Source: Xanthostigma xanthostigma (Eukaryota; Arthropoda; Insecta; Raphidioptera; Raphidiidae). Taken from it: a stretch of 64,000 bases of DNA. This document shows positions 24,182 through 33,756 of this stretch, piece after piece. The stretch covers positions 7,046,001-7,110,000 of the forward strand of contig OY754466.1 in the NCBI GenBank assembly GCA_963575645.1. Direction: 5' to 3'. Position numbers and translations under genes: made by a program. Under the pieces are notes generated by a model. It did no database searches, was not told where the DNA came from, and saw only the letters and a list, made by a program, of their open reading frames with translations. The first letter of the stretch is position 1. The number at the start of each line of letters is the position of its first letter.

Positions 24182-24664
24182 CTAGTGTAACCTGTGCGAA
24201 TTATTCGCACTAAATAAGTGTAATAATTATCACTTTACAAAATTATTTTTTAAATATGATTGCAGATATTCAATTCGTTTCTAATTTTGCACACTGCTTA
24301 TAACGTTCTTCTTTTTGTTGTATTACAATATGAAGCTCAGATGACAGATCGAAGAAATATTCTACTCAAATTGTCATATAGAGGCGCAAGTAGCAAAAGC
24401 GTTGAGCTAAGCCGTCAGATGGCATCATGCAGCATTGCTGTGACGTTGTTCAACGTTGACCGTCAGATGGCAGACGTTGTTCAGCGTTGCTGTTAATTAA
24501 TTAATTTACAAAAACAAAAGCAATAATAATTTTTTTAATTGTCGATGTCAGTAGAGCAAGCAATTATCTGTAAAATGATATAATATAATTTATGTGGAGA
24601 AATTGTGTGGTGTTTTCTAAAAAGGGAGGCAAACATCTTAACCTTAACTTATTAATATATATGA
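24182..24664 (-). mobile_element. Helitron-like element, family C, copy 1
   Basis: On the minus strand it begins TCATATATATTAATA after A and ends with a perfect hairpin GTGCGAA-TAA-TTCGCAC, then eight bases, CTAG and a flanking T. Copies at 50650-51248 and 62125-62670 share both ends and the same A/T insertion context. The interior holds repeated GCCATCTGACGGC and GATCTGTCATCTGAGC modules. An open frame inside is part of the repeat, not a gene. Confidence 0.8.
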
Positions 24665-24683
24665 TTTTTTTTAGGAATTTTGG

Positions 24684-24791
24684 AAGATTAAAGGATGAAT
24701 CCTGGTGGAATAGGATCAATGAACTAAGCAAATACTGAAGGTTTTTTTATTGCATTTTATCCTATGCGACCAGGATTCATCCTTTAATCTT
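24684..24791. repeat. Short inverted repeat, about 33-bp arms
   Basis: AAGATTAAAGGATGAATCCT plus GGT pairs with ACCAGGATTCATCCTTTAAT plus CTT, and GGATAGGAT-type text pairs inside. A small MITE or hairpin of about 108 bp. Confidence 0.75.
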
Positions 24792-25205
24792 ACAACATTT
24801 AAACAGGATCATCATCACTCTAAATTATTAGAGTTATTTTTCACATTTTTTAGGAATATTTTTGACGACCAATAAAAATTCAGAATTCTGAATTTTTTAT
24901 GATATATTTATTAATATTTCAATAGTGTATAAAAAATAATTTACTTTTAGTGCTCGATATTCCCGGAATAATACTAGCAGAAAATATTTATTTTGACAAA
25001 AGTATAAGGTCGGTTATAAATGAAATGCATTTTCCATTGTAAATAGTTAAATAAAAACAATTTGCTGACTACCTAGAAAAGGTTTGTACCTCTACAAGCC
25101 GACTGATTCCCAAAAGTTCTGAGTTTGATGGATACAAAAATAGACATATATCCAAGATAAATTCTTCGTCAGTGAGTTCTAACAGACGAGCCATAAAAAC
25201 ATTAA
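24792..25205. other. No gene seen
   Basis: AT-rich intergenic sequence. TTAA at 25202-25205 is the target site of the MITE D fragment that follows. Confidence 0.5.
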
Positions 25206-25415
25206 GGCCGCTGCACACGAGGCTAGAAACACTGCTTGGAGTTCTGCTGGCCGGTAGGCTGCGTACGAAGCTGGAAATGATGTCACTGCGGGCTCGCCTG
25301 GTAGCTCATAAGATAGGTTTTTAAATTAGAACAGGGGCTATTTTCTTTGCTAGATCTGCTGCTAGGTATGAGCAAGAACCAATCAGGAAGCAGTATCTTG
25401 TCACGCGGGCGACAT
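25206..25415 (+). mobile_element. MITE family D fragment (left half)
   Basis: Starts GGCCGCTGCACACGAGGCTA directly after TTAA and follows the complete copy at 21004 (GGAAATGA-GTCACTGCGGGCT, CAAGAACCAATCAGGAAGCA) for about 210 bp, then stops. The right terminal repeat is missing. Confidence 0.8.
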
Positions 25416-25599
25416 GAACAAATACAGGCATGAAAAGAAGCTATTCTAAAGGGGAGTGGGTAAAAATACATTTATAAGATTTTTTTACAGCATTTAGAAA
25501 CTTGAATTTTTTACTAGTTAATTTCAACTTTCAAAAGTTCTGACAGACAGATTGACAACAAAGTGATTCATCAATAAACTATTATTATTATTCTATTCA

Positions 25600-26042
25600 A
25601 CATCCTTACATTTCCTTGTATCTATATTTTGGAAATGGCTAAATATGTAAAACAGAACATCGCTTCCTTAACTCATAATAATGAAGTACATGAGTATAAC
25701 ACGCTCCAAAACAATAATGTTTATATAGGCAATTACCGGCTCAGTTTTTATGAAAAAAAGTCCTGTGTGTGCTGGCAGTGCTATTTATAATAAATTGCCT
25801 GAATCAATTCGACGCATCAACGACTTTAATAGCTTCAAGCGTATTTTAAAAAAATGTTTAATTGAGCAATGTTTTTATTCACTAGACGATTTTTATACCT
25901 CATAAGTTGTATATATATATTGGCACTTTCTTACTATTTTTATTTTCTATGTTCTAATTCTTGCATTTTGTATATTGTGACTGTCATATTCAAACTATGT
26001 TTTGACGCTATGATGAATAAACTATCTATCTATCTATCTATA
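25600..26042 (+). pseudogene. 5'-truncated LINE with reverse-transcriptase C-terminal remnant
   Basis: In two frames joined by at least one frameshift the text encodes a typical tail of Jockey/CR1-type LINE ORF2 proteins: KYVKQNIASLTHNNEVHEYN, then SAIYNKLPESIRRIND and FNSFKRILKKCLIEQCFYS, stop at 25903. The 3' untranslated part ends AATAAACTATCTATC in (CTAT)n, a LINE-style simple-repeat tail. Just upstream (about 25574-25594) AATAAACTATTATTATT may be the tail of another LINE. The catalytic part is absent, so it is dead. Clade assignment is from memory of the family and is approximate. Confidence 0.75.
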
Positions 26043-26502
26043 AGGGTTTCGTTTTGTTTTCATTCTGACCCACGGAGCCCTAAAAATGCTGAAGAAAGGT
26101 GGAACCAAAAATGACCCTCCTTTAGAGTAGACCAATCCTTGCAAAGAATCAGTTTTATACCTACATTGGAACAAATACATTTTTCGGGTAAAGCAATTAG
26201 TCATAACTATTATCAGTTACCGATATGTCATCTTGGTAAATGGTAACCAGTCTTTTGGCTACGTGAGTAATCCAACGCAGTTATTTTTGTTCTTCAAGAA
26301 ACAGAAACTATTTTTCTAAAAAGGTAAGATTTATAAAATATTCGTACGTAGCTTTACAACATTTATTGAGTTGTTTAAAGTTTTTATACAGACGTTAACG
26401 ACCAGAGTTGTCGAGCATCTATTATTTTTAAAATACCCCACTGGAACACCGGTAGTACAAAACGGCTATTTGGCAGATGAAAATCGTGTTGTATATATAA
26501 AA
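26043..26502. other. No gene seen
   Basis: AT-rich intergenic sequence up to the Helitron-like element. The short frame at 26371-26595 runs into that element and is not a gene. Confidence 0.5.
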
Positions 26503-27010
26503 CTAGTGGTCCACTCGGTTTCACCCGCGTGCAATAGAACGAATGTGGGGGGGAAGGACATGAGTACGCACATTCATCTTAGTTTACCGAGATGAATGTT
26601 GTGTCAAAATTCAATGATGATCTGAGTTACCGTTCAAAAGTTTTTGTCGGACGGATAAATTTTGAGTTACATTTTGCAACATTTTTCATTGATGCTCTGC
26701 TTCTATTGGTCGTAGCGTGGTATTATATTATAGCCTATAACCTTCCTCGTTAAATGGGCTATCCAAACAAAAAAAAATTTTTCAGTTCGAACCAGTAGTT
26801 CCTGAGATTAGCGCGTTCAGCCAAACAAACAAACAAACTCTTCAGCTTTATATATTGATCGTAGCGTGATATTATATAGCCTATAACCTTCCTCGTTAAA
26901 TGGGCTATTCAATAAAAAGAAAATTTTTCAATTCGAACCAGTAGTTCCTGAGATCAGCGCGTTCAGCCAAACAAACAAACAAACTCTTCAGCTTTATATA
27001 TTGGTGTAGA
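26503..27010 (-). mobile_element. Helitron-like element, family A, copy 2, with a duplicated 5' segment
   Basis: CTAG at 26503 (3' end on the minus strand) and a TCTACACCAATATATAAAGC 5' end at 27010, flanked as in other copies. The terminal part, from the CGTAGCGTG..ATTATAT block to CTCTTCAGCTTTATATATT, is present twice in tandem (about 26705-26856 and 26857-27010). The second unit could come from tandem capture or rolling-circle read-through, or from two elements side by side. Confidence 0.7.
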
Positions 27011-27311
27011 TTACGGTGTGCGGTGTGCTAGGAAAGCTCCATGAGCGACTTTTTTTCGTAAAAGCATTATTATTAATTTTAAATTTAAATATTACATCCT
27101 ATAAATATTTTTTTACGTTTACTTAAGAAAACAAGAATAAATCATAAACCATTATTATACAAGTATATTGCGTATTATGTGTCTAACAGAGACAGATATA
27201 GTTTAAACATGGCTGACAAGTAATTTGACAGTTGTTTCGAATATTTCGCCAAAACTACACGTGAAACAATTTTCACTATACCTTTCACGTTATTCATATA
27301 AATAAAAATTC

Positions 27312-27531
27312 TCGACCAATTTTTTTCAGACAATATATTGACAAAAATAAAATATTATAAATCAATAAAACAATATATGGCGTTTCGATCTGGGTTTAGA
27401 TCTTCTTCAGAAATATCTAAAAATATAAAAAATAATTAGTAAAATCTACTTATTTTATAATAAAACGCAGAAGTTAATTAACACAAAATTATGATAAATT
27501 AATAACATATTGTCTGAAAAAAATTGGTCGA
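27312..27531 (-). mobile_element. Short element with perfect 25-bp inverted ends, possible Penelope-like relic
   Basis: TCGACCAATTTTTTTCAGAC plus AATAT at 27312 is perfectly mirrored at 27507-27531. On the minus strand the interior (27381-27410) reads CTGAAGA, A, GATCT, AAACCC, AGATC, GAAACG, which resembles a hammerhead-ribozyme core (CUGANGA, stem II, GAAA) of the sort found in Penelope-like elements. One extra A precedes stem II and stems I and III could not be confirmed. Inverted terminal copies also occur in Penelope-like elements. No coding sequence remains. Confidence 0.4.
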
Positions 27532-27777
27532 CAATTTTATTTATTTAAAGAGTTCTAACCAGACGTTAATCAAAGATTTGCCTTTTAAAGAGTGAAGTTT
27601 TCGATTTTTCAAAATTTTATGGTGAATAAATTTGGTTTAATTTTGATTTTTATGTGCATTTCCGGCGTGTCTCTAATAAAATTATATTTTTAATAATTAC
27701 TTGAAAACCACGTGTCCATAATTAAATAAAAAAAATAGGTGCATGTATGAAATACGTCTTCATAAATAATATATTAA

Positions 27778-28067
27778 CACTTTGACGGACACTTAAAAAT
27801 TCAGTTTTGTTCCAATTTTGACACTATAGTTTTTTTCATATGTTTGAAATTGAATTACTTTTATAAGTTGTTATGTTGTGACAATATTGCCTTAGCAGAT
27901 ATTTGTACGGTGACTCAAAGCACACAGGGTATGTATTCTACACTGGAAAATAGACTGCTACACCCGTCTGGCTATAAACGTTCCGTAGTATACGACGGCT
28001 TCAGCCGTCGTGTCGAACTTTTGAAGTTTTGTTTATGACGGTCTAAGCCGGTTTGTCCGTCAAAGTG
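27778..28067. mobile_element. piggyBac-like MITE upstream of the SINA-like gene
   Basis: Terminal inverted repeat CACTTTGACGGAC / GTCCGTCAAAGTG, flanked by TTAA on both sides (27774-27777 and 28068-28071). TTAA plus a C(A/C)CTTTGAC start is close to known piggyBac-type termini. It contains a GACGGC-TTCA-GCCGTC hairpin at about 27998. It ends about 85 bp before the SINA-like start codon, probably in a 5' intron. Confidence 0.85.
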
Positions 28068-28141
28068 TTAATATTTCAGATTTTCGTCTGCAAACTGTTC
28101 TATATAGTTATAATTAAAATAAAAAACAATATATCATTTAA

Positions 28142-28150
28142 TTTTTACAG
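28142..28150 (+). promoter_or_regulatory. Likely 3' splice site before the SINA-like start codon
   Basis: A pyrimidine stretch and TTTTTACAG end four bases before the ATG at 28154. This suggests that at least one non-coding 5' exon lies upstream and that the promoter is not at the ATG. Predicted from sequence only. Confidence 0.55.
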
Positions 28151-28153
28151 AAA

Positions 28154-29479
28154 ATGGAATCCATTATCCTAAAATGCAACAATTGCAAAAAACTGTTGAC
28201 TCCTCCAATCTGGCAATGTTCTCAAAACCATCTTATTTGCAATAGTTGCGGAAATACGAGCAAGGACAGATGTTCCTATTGCAAAAACGATTACAGTATG
28301 TCCGTTTTGAGGACAACAGGAATAGTAGCGAATTTCGTAGAGTCGCCCTGCCCCTTTAAGAAAAACGGATGTGAAGTAATTGTCAAATGGATCGATATAA
28401 ACAAACACGAAAGATACTGTGAATTTAAAGATCAAGCTTGCCAGGAAACGTTTTGCGTCTGGGAAGGACCGAAAAACAAGTTAGCAGACCATTTTTTAAA
28501 TACTCACAGCACTCTTCTATCCAACCGAGATTTTGCCGCATATACCCAAGAGCCACCCGTAATAGCTGCCCACGATACAATCAATTTAAACATCGACCTT
28601 TCACTGTGCGGACATAAAATCGTAGGAGTGATTGCTTTGAAACGCAACTTTTTACTGCATACAATCAGAAATCCTGGCTTCCAACACACATTTCTAATCG
28701 TTCAAAATTTAGAACCTCACAAATATCCCAAAGCCTTTAATTTCAAAGTTCAAATAAAGAACTCCAACAACGAAATCATATACAGACATATGGTGCCGGT
28801 TGAATCGGGACCGGACGTTAAATCTACCGCCAAGAAACTTGGTTTGTTTGACTACCATCTTACGGAGAATCCAGGAAATACGATTCAACTCCAAATTCAA
28901 GAAGCCAATCCGCACGAGAAGCAATCGTATGCTATGAGTTACAAATTTACCGGCATCAGTCCAATTAAACCGGTCATCAAAATGTCCGTTGACACGGCTG
29001 CGTCATTACCAACTGTCAATCCCGAACTAAAGAAAATGTTTAAAAAGATGCAACAATCCCAAAAGTATGAGTGTCCCTTTAAGAGTACCTTAAACTGCCA
29101 GTGGAAAGGACCTCTTAATAAAATCGTATCGCACGTCAAGTACGAATTTCCGTACAAGGTCATTGAAAACGGAACGAGGACCTCGATCAATAGTTGCGTT
29201 GTGGACGTTTCTGGTCAACCGTTCGTCTTCCTCGGAGAATGGAAAGATTGTGATTATTGCGTAACAGTGCGAACATACGATGACGTCAGCGCACACACGT
29301 ATTCAATTGTTTTAAATGACGGCACCGTTTTCAAGGGTCCTTGTGTAAATATCACGGTGCCTGAGGACGAAGTTACTCTCGGACACGGATTAGCCGTGAT
29401 TTCCAGAGAGCAGATCATGGCGACGTGTTACAAACTTCGCATCACAATTTCAAGCAACAAAATGGCGGAACATACATAA
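28154..29479 (+). CDS. SINA/SIAH-like protein (seven-in-absentia family), putative E3 ubiquitin ligase
   Basis: A 441-residue single-exon frame. The N-terminus has a RING-like set C8, C11, C22, H26, C29, C32, C40, C43. SIAH-type zinc fingers follow: C66-x6-C73-x11-H85-x3-C89 and C96-x4-C101-x11-H113-x4-H118. The region after about 145 matches the sina substrate-binding half in layout. A second, degenerate module starts at about 305 (C307, C315, H327, final ligand missing) with another C-terminal beta-rich stretch, so the protein looks like one full SIAH unit plus a partial repeat; classical SIAH proteins are about 280-310 residues. Family members bind E2 enzymes and ubiquitinate substrates in cytoplasm or nucleus. 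Whether this diverged RING is active is unknown. The frame is intact, with ACAGAAAATGG at the start. TTAA elements lie just upstream and 72 bp downstream. Confidence 0.88.
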   Translation: MESIILKCNNCKKLLTPPIWQCSQNHLICNSCGNTSKDRCSYCKNDYSMSVLRTTGIVANFVESPCPFKKNGCEVIVKWIDINKHERYCEFKDQACQETFCVWEGPKNKLADHFLNTHSTLLSNRDFAAYTQEPPVIAAHDTINLNIDLSLCGHKIVGVIALKRNFLLHTIRNPGFQHTFLIVQNLEPHKYPKAFNFKVQIKNSNNEIIYRHMVPVESGPDVKSTAKKLGLFDYHLTENPGNTIQLQIQEANPHEKQSYAMSYKFTGISPIKPVIKMSVDTAASLPTVNPELKKMFKKMQQSQKYECPFKSTLNCQWKGPLNKIVSHVKYEFPYKVIENGTRTSINSCVVDVSGQPFVFLGEWKDCDYCVTVRTYDDVSAHTYSIVLNDGTVFKGPCVNITVPEDEVTLGHGLAVISREQIMATCYKLRITISSNKMAEHT

Positions 29480-29551
29480 CTGACTGATTTTTGTGCAATT
29501 GCGTCTTGCGTCGGGCCTCTGGGAAGAAACAACGCTAAATTAATAACTTAA

Positions 29552-30249
29552 GGAGGTTGATGCGTTACAGTCCTAATCAAAAGTAAGTCGAATTCTAAAT
29601 GGGAACTTTTCCATAATAAATTTTTTCAAAAGGTTCTAAGTCGATGATACTAATAAATTACTGTAATAAAGGATAAATAAATATTTTTTTGTAATATTAA
29701 TTAATTATTTCAGTATTTTACTTAATGAACTAACTTTTGAATTTTTTGTACAAAGTTAGGTTAAAAAAAATAAATTTATGTACATATCTATATTTTACAT
29801 ATTTTTGCAGTAAATAATTAAAAAAAGAAATTAGAAGTAAAAAAATTAAAATTAAATCATTAAAAAGTTGAAAATCCAGTTAAAATAGTCAAGAATAAAA
29901 GTCCATAATCGAAAAGTGCTAAGGTTTAATAATTTTTTTTAATGGTTAAAAGTCTTCTAATTAAATTGAAAAAAATATTAAAATATGCGTAAGACATCGA
30001 TGCTTTACATCGTTAGTTTTCGGAACTGCTGACATTATTTGGTTATTTGAAAAAAATTAAATGTACCGTTTGCATGCTAGGTTGACATATTTTCCATAGG
30101 ACTACATGTAAAAGTTTTTTTTAATTTTTAACTTTATAAATCTCCTAATGATTTTGAATTTTTTACAGAAAATTTTGTCATAAAAATATCTATTAAAAAA
30201 ACTTTATTTCAGATTTTTTTCATTATTTTCGTAAAACGGCTCAACCTCC
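29552..30249 (-). mobile_element. TTAA-flanked MITE, family T, copy 2, next to the SINA-like stop codon
   Basis: Same ends as copy 1 in the opposite orientation, with TTAA at 29548-29551 and 30250-30253. It begins 72 bp after the stop codon, so it probably lies in the 3' untranslated region or at the gene end. I saw no AATAAA between the stop and the element. The first AATAAA is inside the element at 29615-29620, so the transposon may supply the polyadenylation signal. Confidence 0.85.
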
Positions 30250-30476
30250 TTAACGATTTTTTGACACTTATTGAGCAGATCTGCCTATAAAACTACAGCA
30301 ATCAATAAAAATGACACTTTTTACGAAATATCTATAAAAAATGGACACCAAGTCTAATAAAACGCTTGCAGATTTTTCACACTACCCTAAGTTAATTTAT
30401 TATTATTTTTCACATCCTTTGAGTGTGACCACGACACATCTGATCTTTTTTTTTAATAAATTTGCATATTATCTGA

Positions 30477-30958
30477 AGAACCAGTAGCCGGATGACAACA
30501 CATATTTTAACAAATCTAAAATTTGTATAATATGTCATTTATTAGTAATATTATAAGCCTATATTTATGACGGCAGACATTTCCTGTGATTGTGACATCT
30601 CGGCAGACACAATAAAAGGTCCGCTGTATGAGCCCGATGATATTAATCTGCAAACATATGAATGCGATTCGAAGGCTTTTTTTGACAGCTTCATGTAATT
30701 TAGGTTGTTTATTTGTTTCCATGGAATTTTTGTGTGTGTAAACAAATAAATTTCATGAAGCTCTCAACTCGCACTCATATCTTCATAATATATCAATGCG
30801 CTCATACATCAGCCGACCTTTTATTGTGTTTGCTGGGATGTCACAATCAGAGGAAATGTCTGCCATCATAAATATAGGCTTATGATATTACTATAAATAA
30901 CATATAAAAATTTCAGGTTTGTTAAAATATGTGTTTCAACCGGCTACTGGCTTTTCAG
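30477..30958. mobile_element. Foldback element, about 155-bp arms
   Basis: AACCAGTAGCCGG ... AAATGTCTGCCGTCATAAAT-type text in the left arm is mirrored in the right arm ending CCGGCTACTGG. Arms include GATTGTGACATC and CACAATAAAAGGTC and their complements. The loop is about 170 bp. Divergence is moderate. No clear target duplication. Confidence 0.8.
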
Positions 30959-31525
30959 CTACCTTGTATTTCACTCATTTGATAGTGTCTAAAAAATAAA
31001 TTATTTTATGTCTCATTATTCGTTTCCATAGTATATTAATAATAATTGGCTTGTAATTTTTGGAGCACGATAGCAAACACACTTATTTGGTGAATGTTGA
31101 AATCATAAAATTGTATCACCTGAAAGTTACAGGTACAAACACTAATTGTACCGTTTTCTTTTATGTTAATTATCAGTATAACTGCACCTACATTATAAGA
31201 TAGAAATAATATATGTAAACATTTTAAAATATAATCCTTTAAAATAAATTGTTTTATATGCACATAATATAATTTTATATTTCTCCCAAAATTACTTTGT
31301 ATTTTGTACAGTGGATACCAAAATATCTACTGTTTGTAAACAAAAATTACTTTTAATAAACACAAATTAATTAGATATTAATGTCAGCACTATAAGCTGG
31401 TTACTAGAGCACGATACCATAGAGTGTTTTTGTTCTTCGGCCCCATTAGCTAATATTTTAGCATTAAAAAAAATTTCAGCTTCCTAGATCAAACCTATGA
31501 ACGGCATAAACCGAGTTTCCCATTT
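30959..31525. other. No gene seen
   Basis: AT-rich. Short minus-strand frames at 31036-31263 have no recognisable content. Confidence 0.5.
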
Positions 31526-32217
31526 AGAGGTTGATCCGTTACAGTCCCAATCAAAAGTAAGTCGAATTCTAAATGGGAACTTTTATAGTTTATAAGTCGA
31601 TGATACCAATAAATTATTGTCATAAAGGCATAAATAATTATTTTTTTTAATATTAATTAATTATTTCAGTACTTTATACTTAATGGACTAACTTTTGTAT
31701 TTTTTGTACAAAGTTAGGTTAAAAAAATACATTTATGTAAATATCTGTATTTTACATATTTTTTGCAGTAAATAATTGAAAAAAGAAATTAGAAGTAATA
31801 AAAATTAAAATTAAATCATTAAAAAGTTGAAAATTCAGTTAAAATTGTTAAATCTGTCAAGAATAAAAGTCCATAATCGAAAAGTGCTAAGGTTTAATAT
31901 TTTTTTTATTGATTAAAAGTCTCCTAATTAAATTGGAAAAAATATTAAAATATGCGTAAGACATCGATGCTTTACATAGATAGTTTTTGGAACTGCTGAC
32001 ATTATTTGGTTATTTGCAAAAAATTAAAATGAACAGTTTGCATGCTAGCTTGACATATTTTCCATAAGACTACATGTAAAAGTTTTTTTTAATTTTTAAC
32101 TTTATAAATCTCCTAATGATTTTGGATTTTTTACAGAAAATTTTGTTATAAAAAAATCTATTAAAAAAACTTTATTTCAGATTTTTTTCATTATCTTCGT
32201 AAAACGGCTCAACCTCC
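31526..32217 (-). mobile_element. TTAA-flanked MITE, family T, copy 3
   Basis: Same body and orientation as the copy at 29552. The right flank is TTAA (32218-32221); the left end has lost two bases (TTTAGAGGTTGATCCG), so that target copy is damaged. Confidence 0.85.
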
Positions 32218-32334
32218 TTAAGTTTTTACGCAAACATGGAATATGGTAGAAAATTTTATTTTTAATTTTCGATAGCAGCATTTTGTAGAGAATTAAATTT
32301 CCCACAGAAAAGGTCCTTCGTACTAAATCCGTAA

Positions 32335-32437
32335 ATTCATTATTTTCAAAGATATGTTCGTTTAAACATTCTCATAAAAATCGGATTTCATTTAATTAAT
32401 GATTGTTTAAACGAGCATATCTTTGAAATCATAATTT
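32335..32437. repeat. Inverted repeat, about 36-bp arms
   Basis: TTTTCAAAGATATGTTCGTT plus TAAACAT pairs with GTTTAAACGAGCATATCTTT plus GAAATC across a loop of about 30 bp. Confidence 0.7.
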
Positions 32438-32905
32438 AAAATTTGGTTGGCCGTTTGATCGGAATCGAGCTGACAGACTTTCTGCAAAAACACGTTTTTG
32501 GCAAATAGTCTAACAAAACCTTAGAATATACAGTGATAAGGATCATTCCTATCTCTTTACTATTGTAGTTTTTTTTTTTTATATGTTTGGTAGTGTTGTT
32601 CAGTCAAGCCTTGGATGGTATATCCTCTATTGCATCCTTGGTAACACAATACATTTTCTGTTTCAACGACTGAAAAAGCGCTAACTATTTTATAAATGTG
32701 AACTAGTCCAAGAACTATAAAATATTTTTGGATAGGTACTTGAAAATTTGTGTAACACTTCTTTTGTAATGTTAATCACTAGCAAATATTTAAGACTCGA
32801 TTAAATTATCTGGATTGTTTATTTTTGACGTGATAACGTCTTATAAATTGATGAATCACCAATATTATAAATTGATAAAACACCGGCTGCATGTTCGAAA
32901 AAGTG
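32438..32905. other. No gene seen
   Basis: AT-rich sequence between repeats, with a T-run at 32569-32580. Confidence 0.5.
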
Positions 32906-32968
32906 TAACGTAACGTTCCTAACGCGTAACGTTCCTAACGCGTAACGTTCCTAACGCGTAACGTTCCG
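32906..32968. repeat. 16-bp minisatellite, about four copies
   Basis: AACGCGTAACGTTCCT repeats exactly three to four times, with a shortened unit at each end. Lies 200 bp upstream of the retrotransposon. Confidence 0.9.
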
Positions 32969-33167
32969 CCTGACCCTGTGCGTGCTTTTTGCTAATTTCT
33001 CGCTCAATTTAAATCAGATCGGTTTGAAACCAGTCTTAAACGAAAGAGGAGAACATTTTACATAGATTTCGTATAACAGAATTTGCCTAAACAGTTTTTT
33101 TATACAAATTTGTATAGAAAAATATTTTATACAAATTTATATAGAAAAATAGCTGTATAAATGCAAT

Positions 33168-33340
33168 TGTTCGGACATCCTGTATATCTGAATTCGACGA
33201 TATTGAATAATATTTTTTTTTGTTATTGCATAACTGCATTTTTGTTTAAAACTTAAATTTATTTTAAAATTTAAAATAAAATGTATTATTATAAGACTAG
33301 CATTCAGTTAATAAAGTTCTTATTAAAATTTATATCAACA
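33168..33340 (+). repeat. 5' LTR of the BEL/Pao element
   Basis: 173 bp starting TGTTCGGACATCC and ending TATATCAACA. Short for the family. AATAAA motifs within it (near 33274) are candidates for the polyadenylation signal. Confidence 0.95.
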
Positions 33341-33345
33341 TTTTT

Positions 33346-33363
33346 TGGTGCCGAAACCCGGGA
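33346..33363 (+). promoter_or_regulatory. Primer-binding site, tRNA-Phe type
   Basis: TGGTGCCGAAACCCGGGA, five bases after the LTR, is an 18-nt complement of the 3' end of a eukaryotic tRNA-Phe (acceptor strand plus CCA), the expected primer for minus-strand DNA synthesis. Confidence 0.85.
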
Positions 33364-33756
33364 AAGACGTGGTACATGTCTATTTGGAACTAGCTGTTCA
33401 CCAAATCATTGGAAATTTGCGAAGTACCAAATTCATTTATCAATGATCTTTCATCATATCATCGAATCGACAACTCAAATCGTAATTTTCAACAAAATTA
33501 TTCGCCATTTTATCGTCAAAAAATCCAGGTCATTACATCACAATATTGAACATCGCACGCTTTCTGAAGACTTTGCAGTCTACGTTTTTGGTGAGTTCTT
33601 CTATCAATTCTGTCATTTCGACCTTTCCTTAACATTAATCCTGTACGAGTACATGCTTCGATTTACAAACTAACAATTTAAAAATTCAAACGCAATACGA
33701 ACATTTTATTTCGTTTATTCTCATTTCAATATTTCATATCATTAAAAACATTTAAA

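Noticed and set aside
33281..33673. 130-codon frame upstream of gag-pol
   Set aside because: It starts inside the 5' LTR, overlaps the primer site and has no gag feature; it is leader sequence read by chance.
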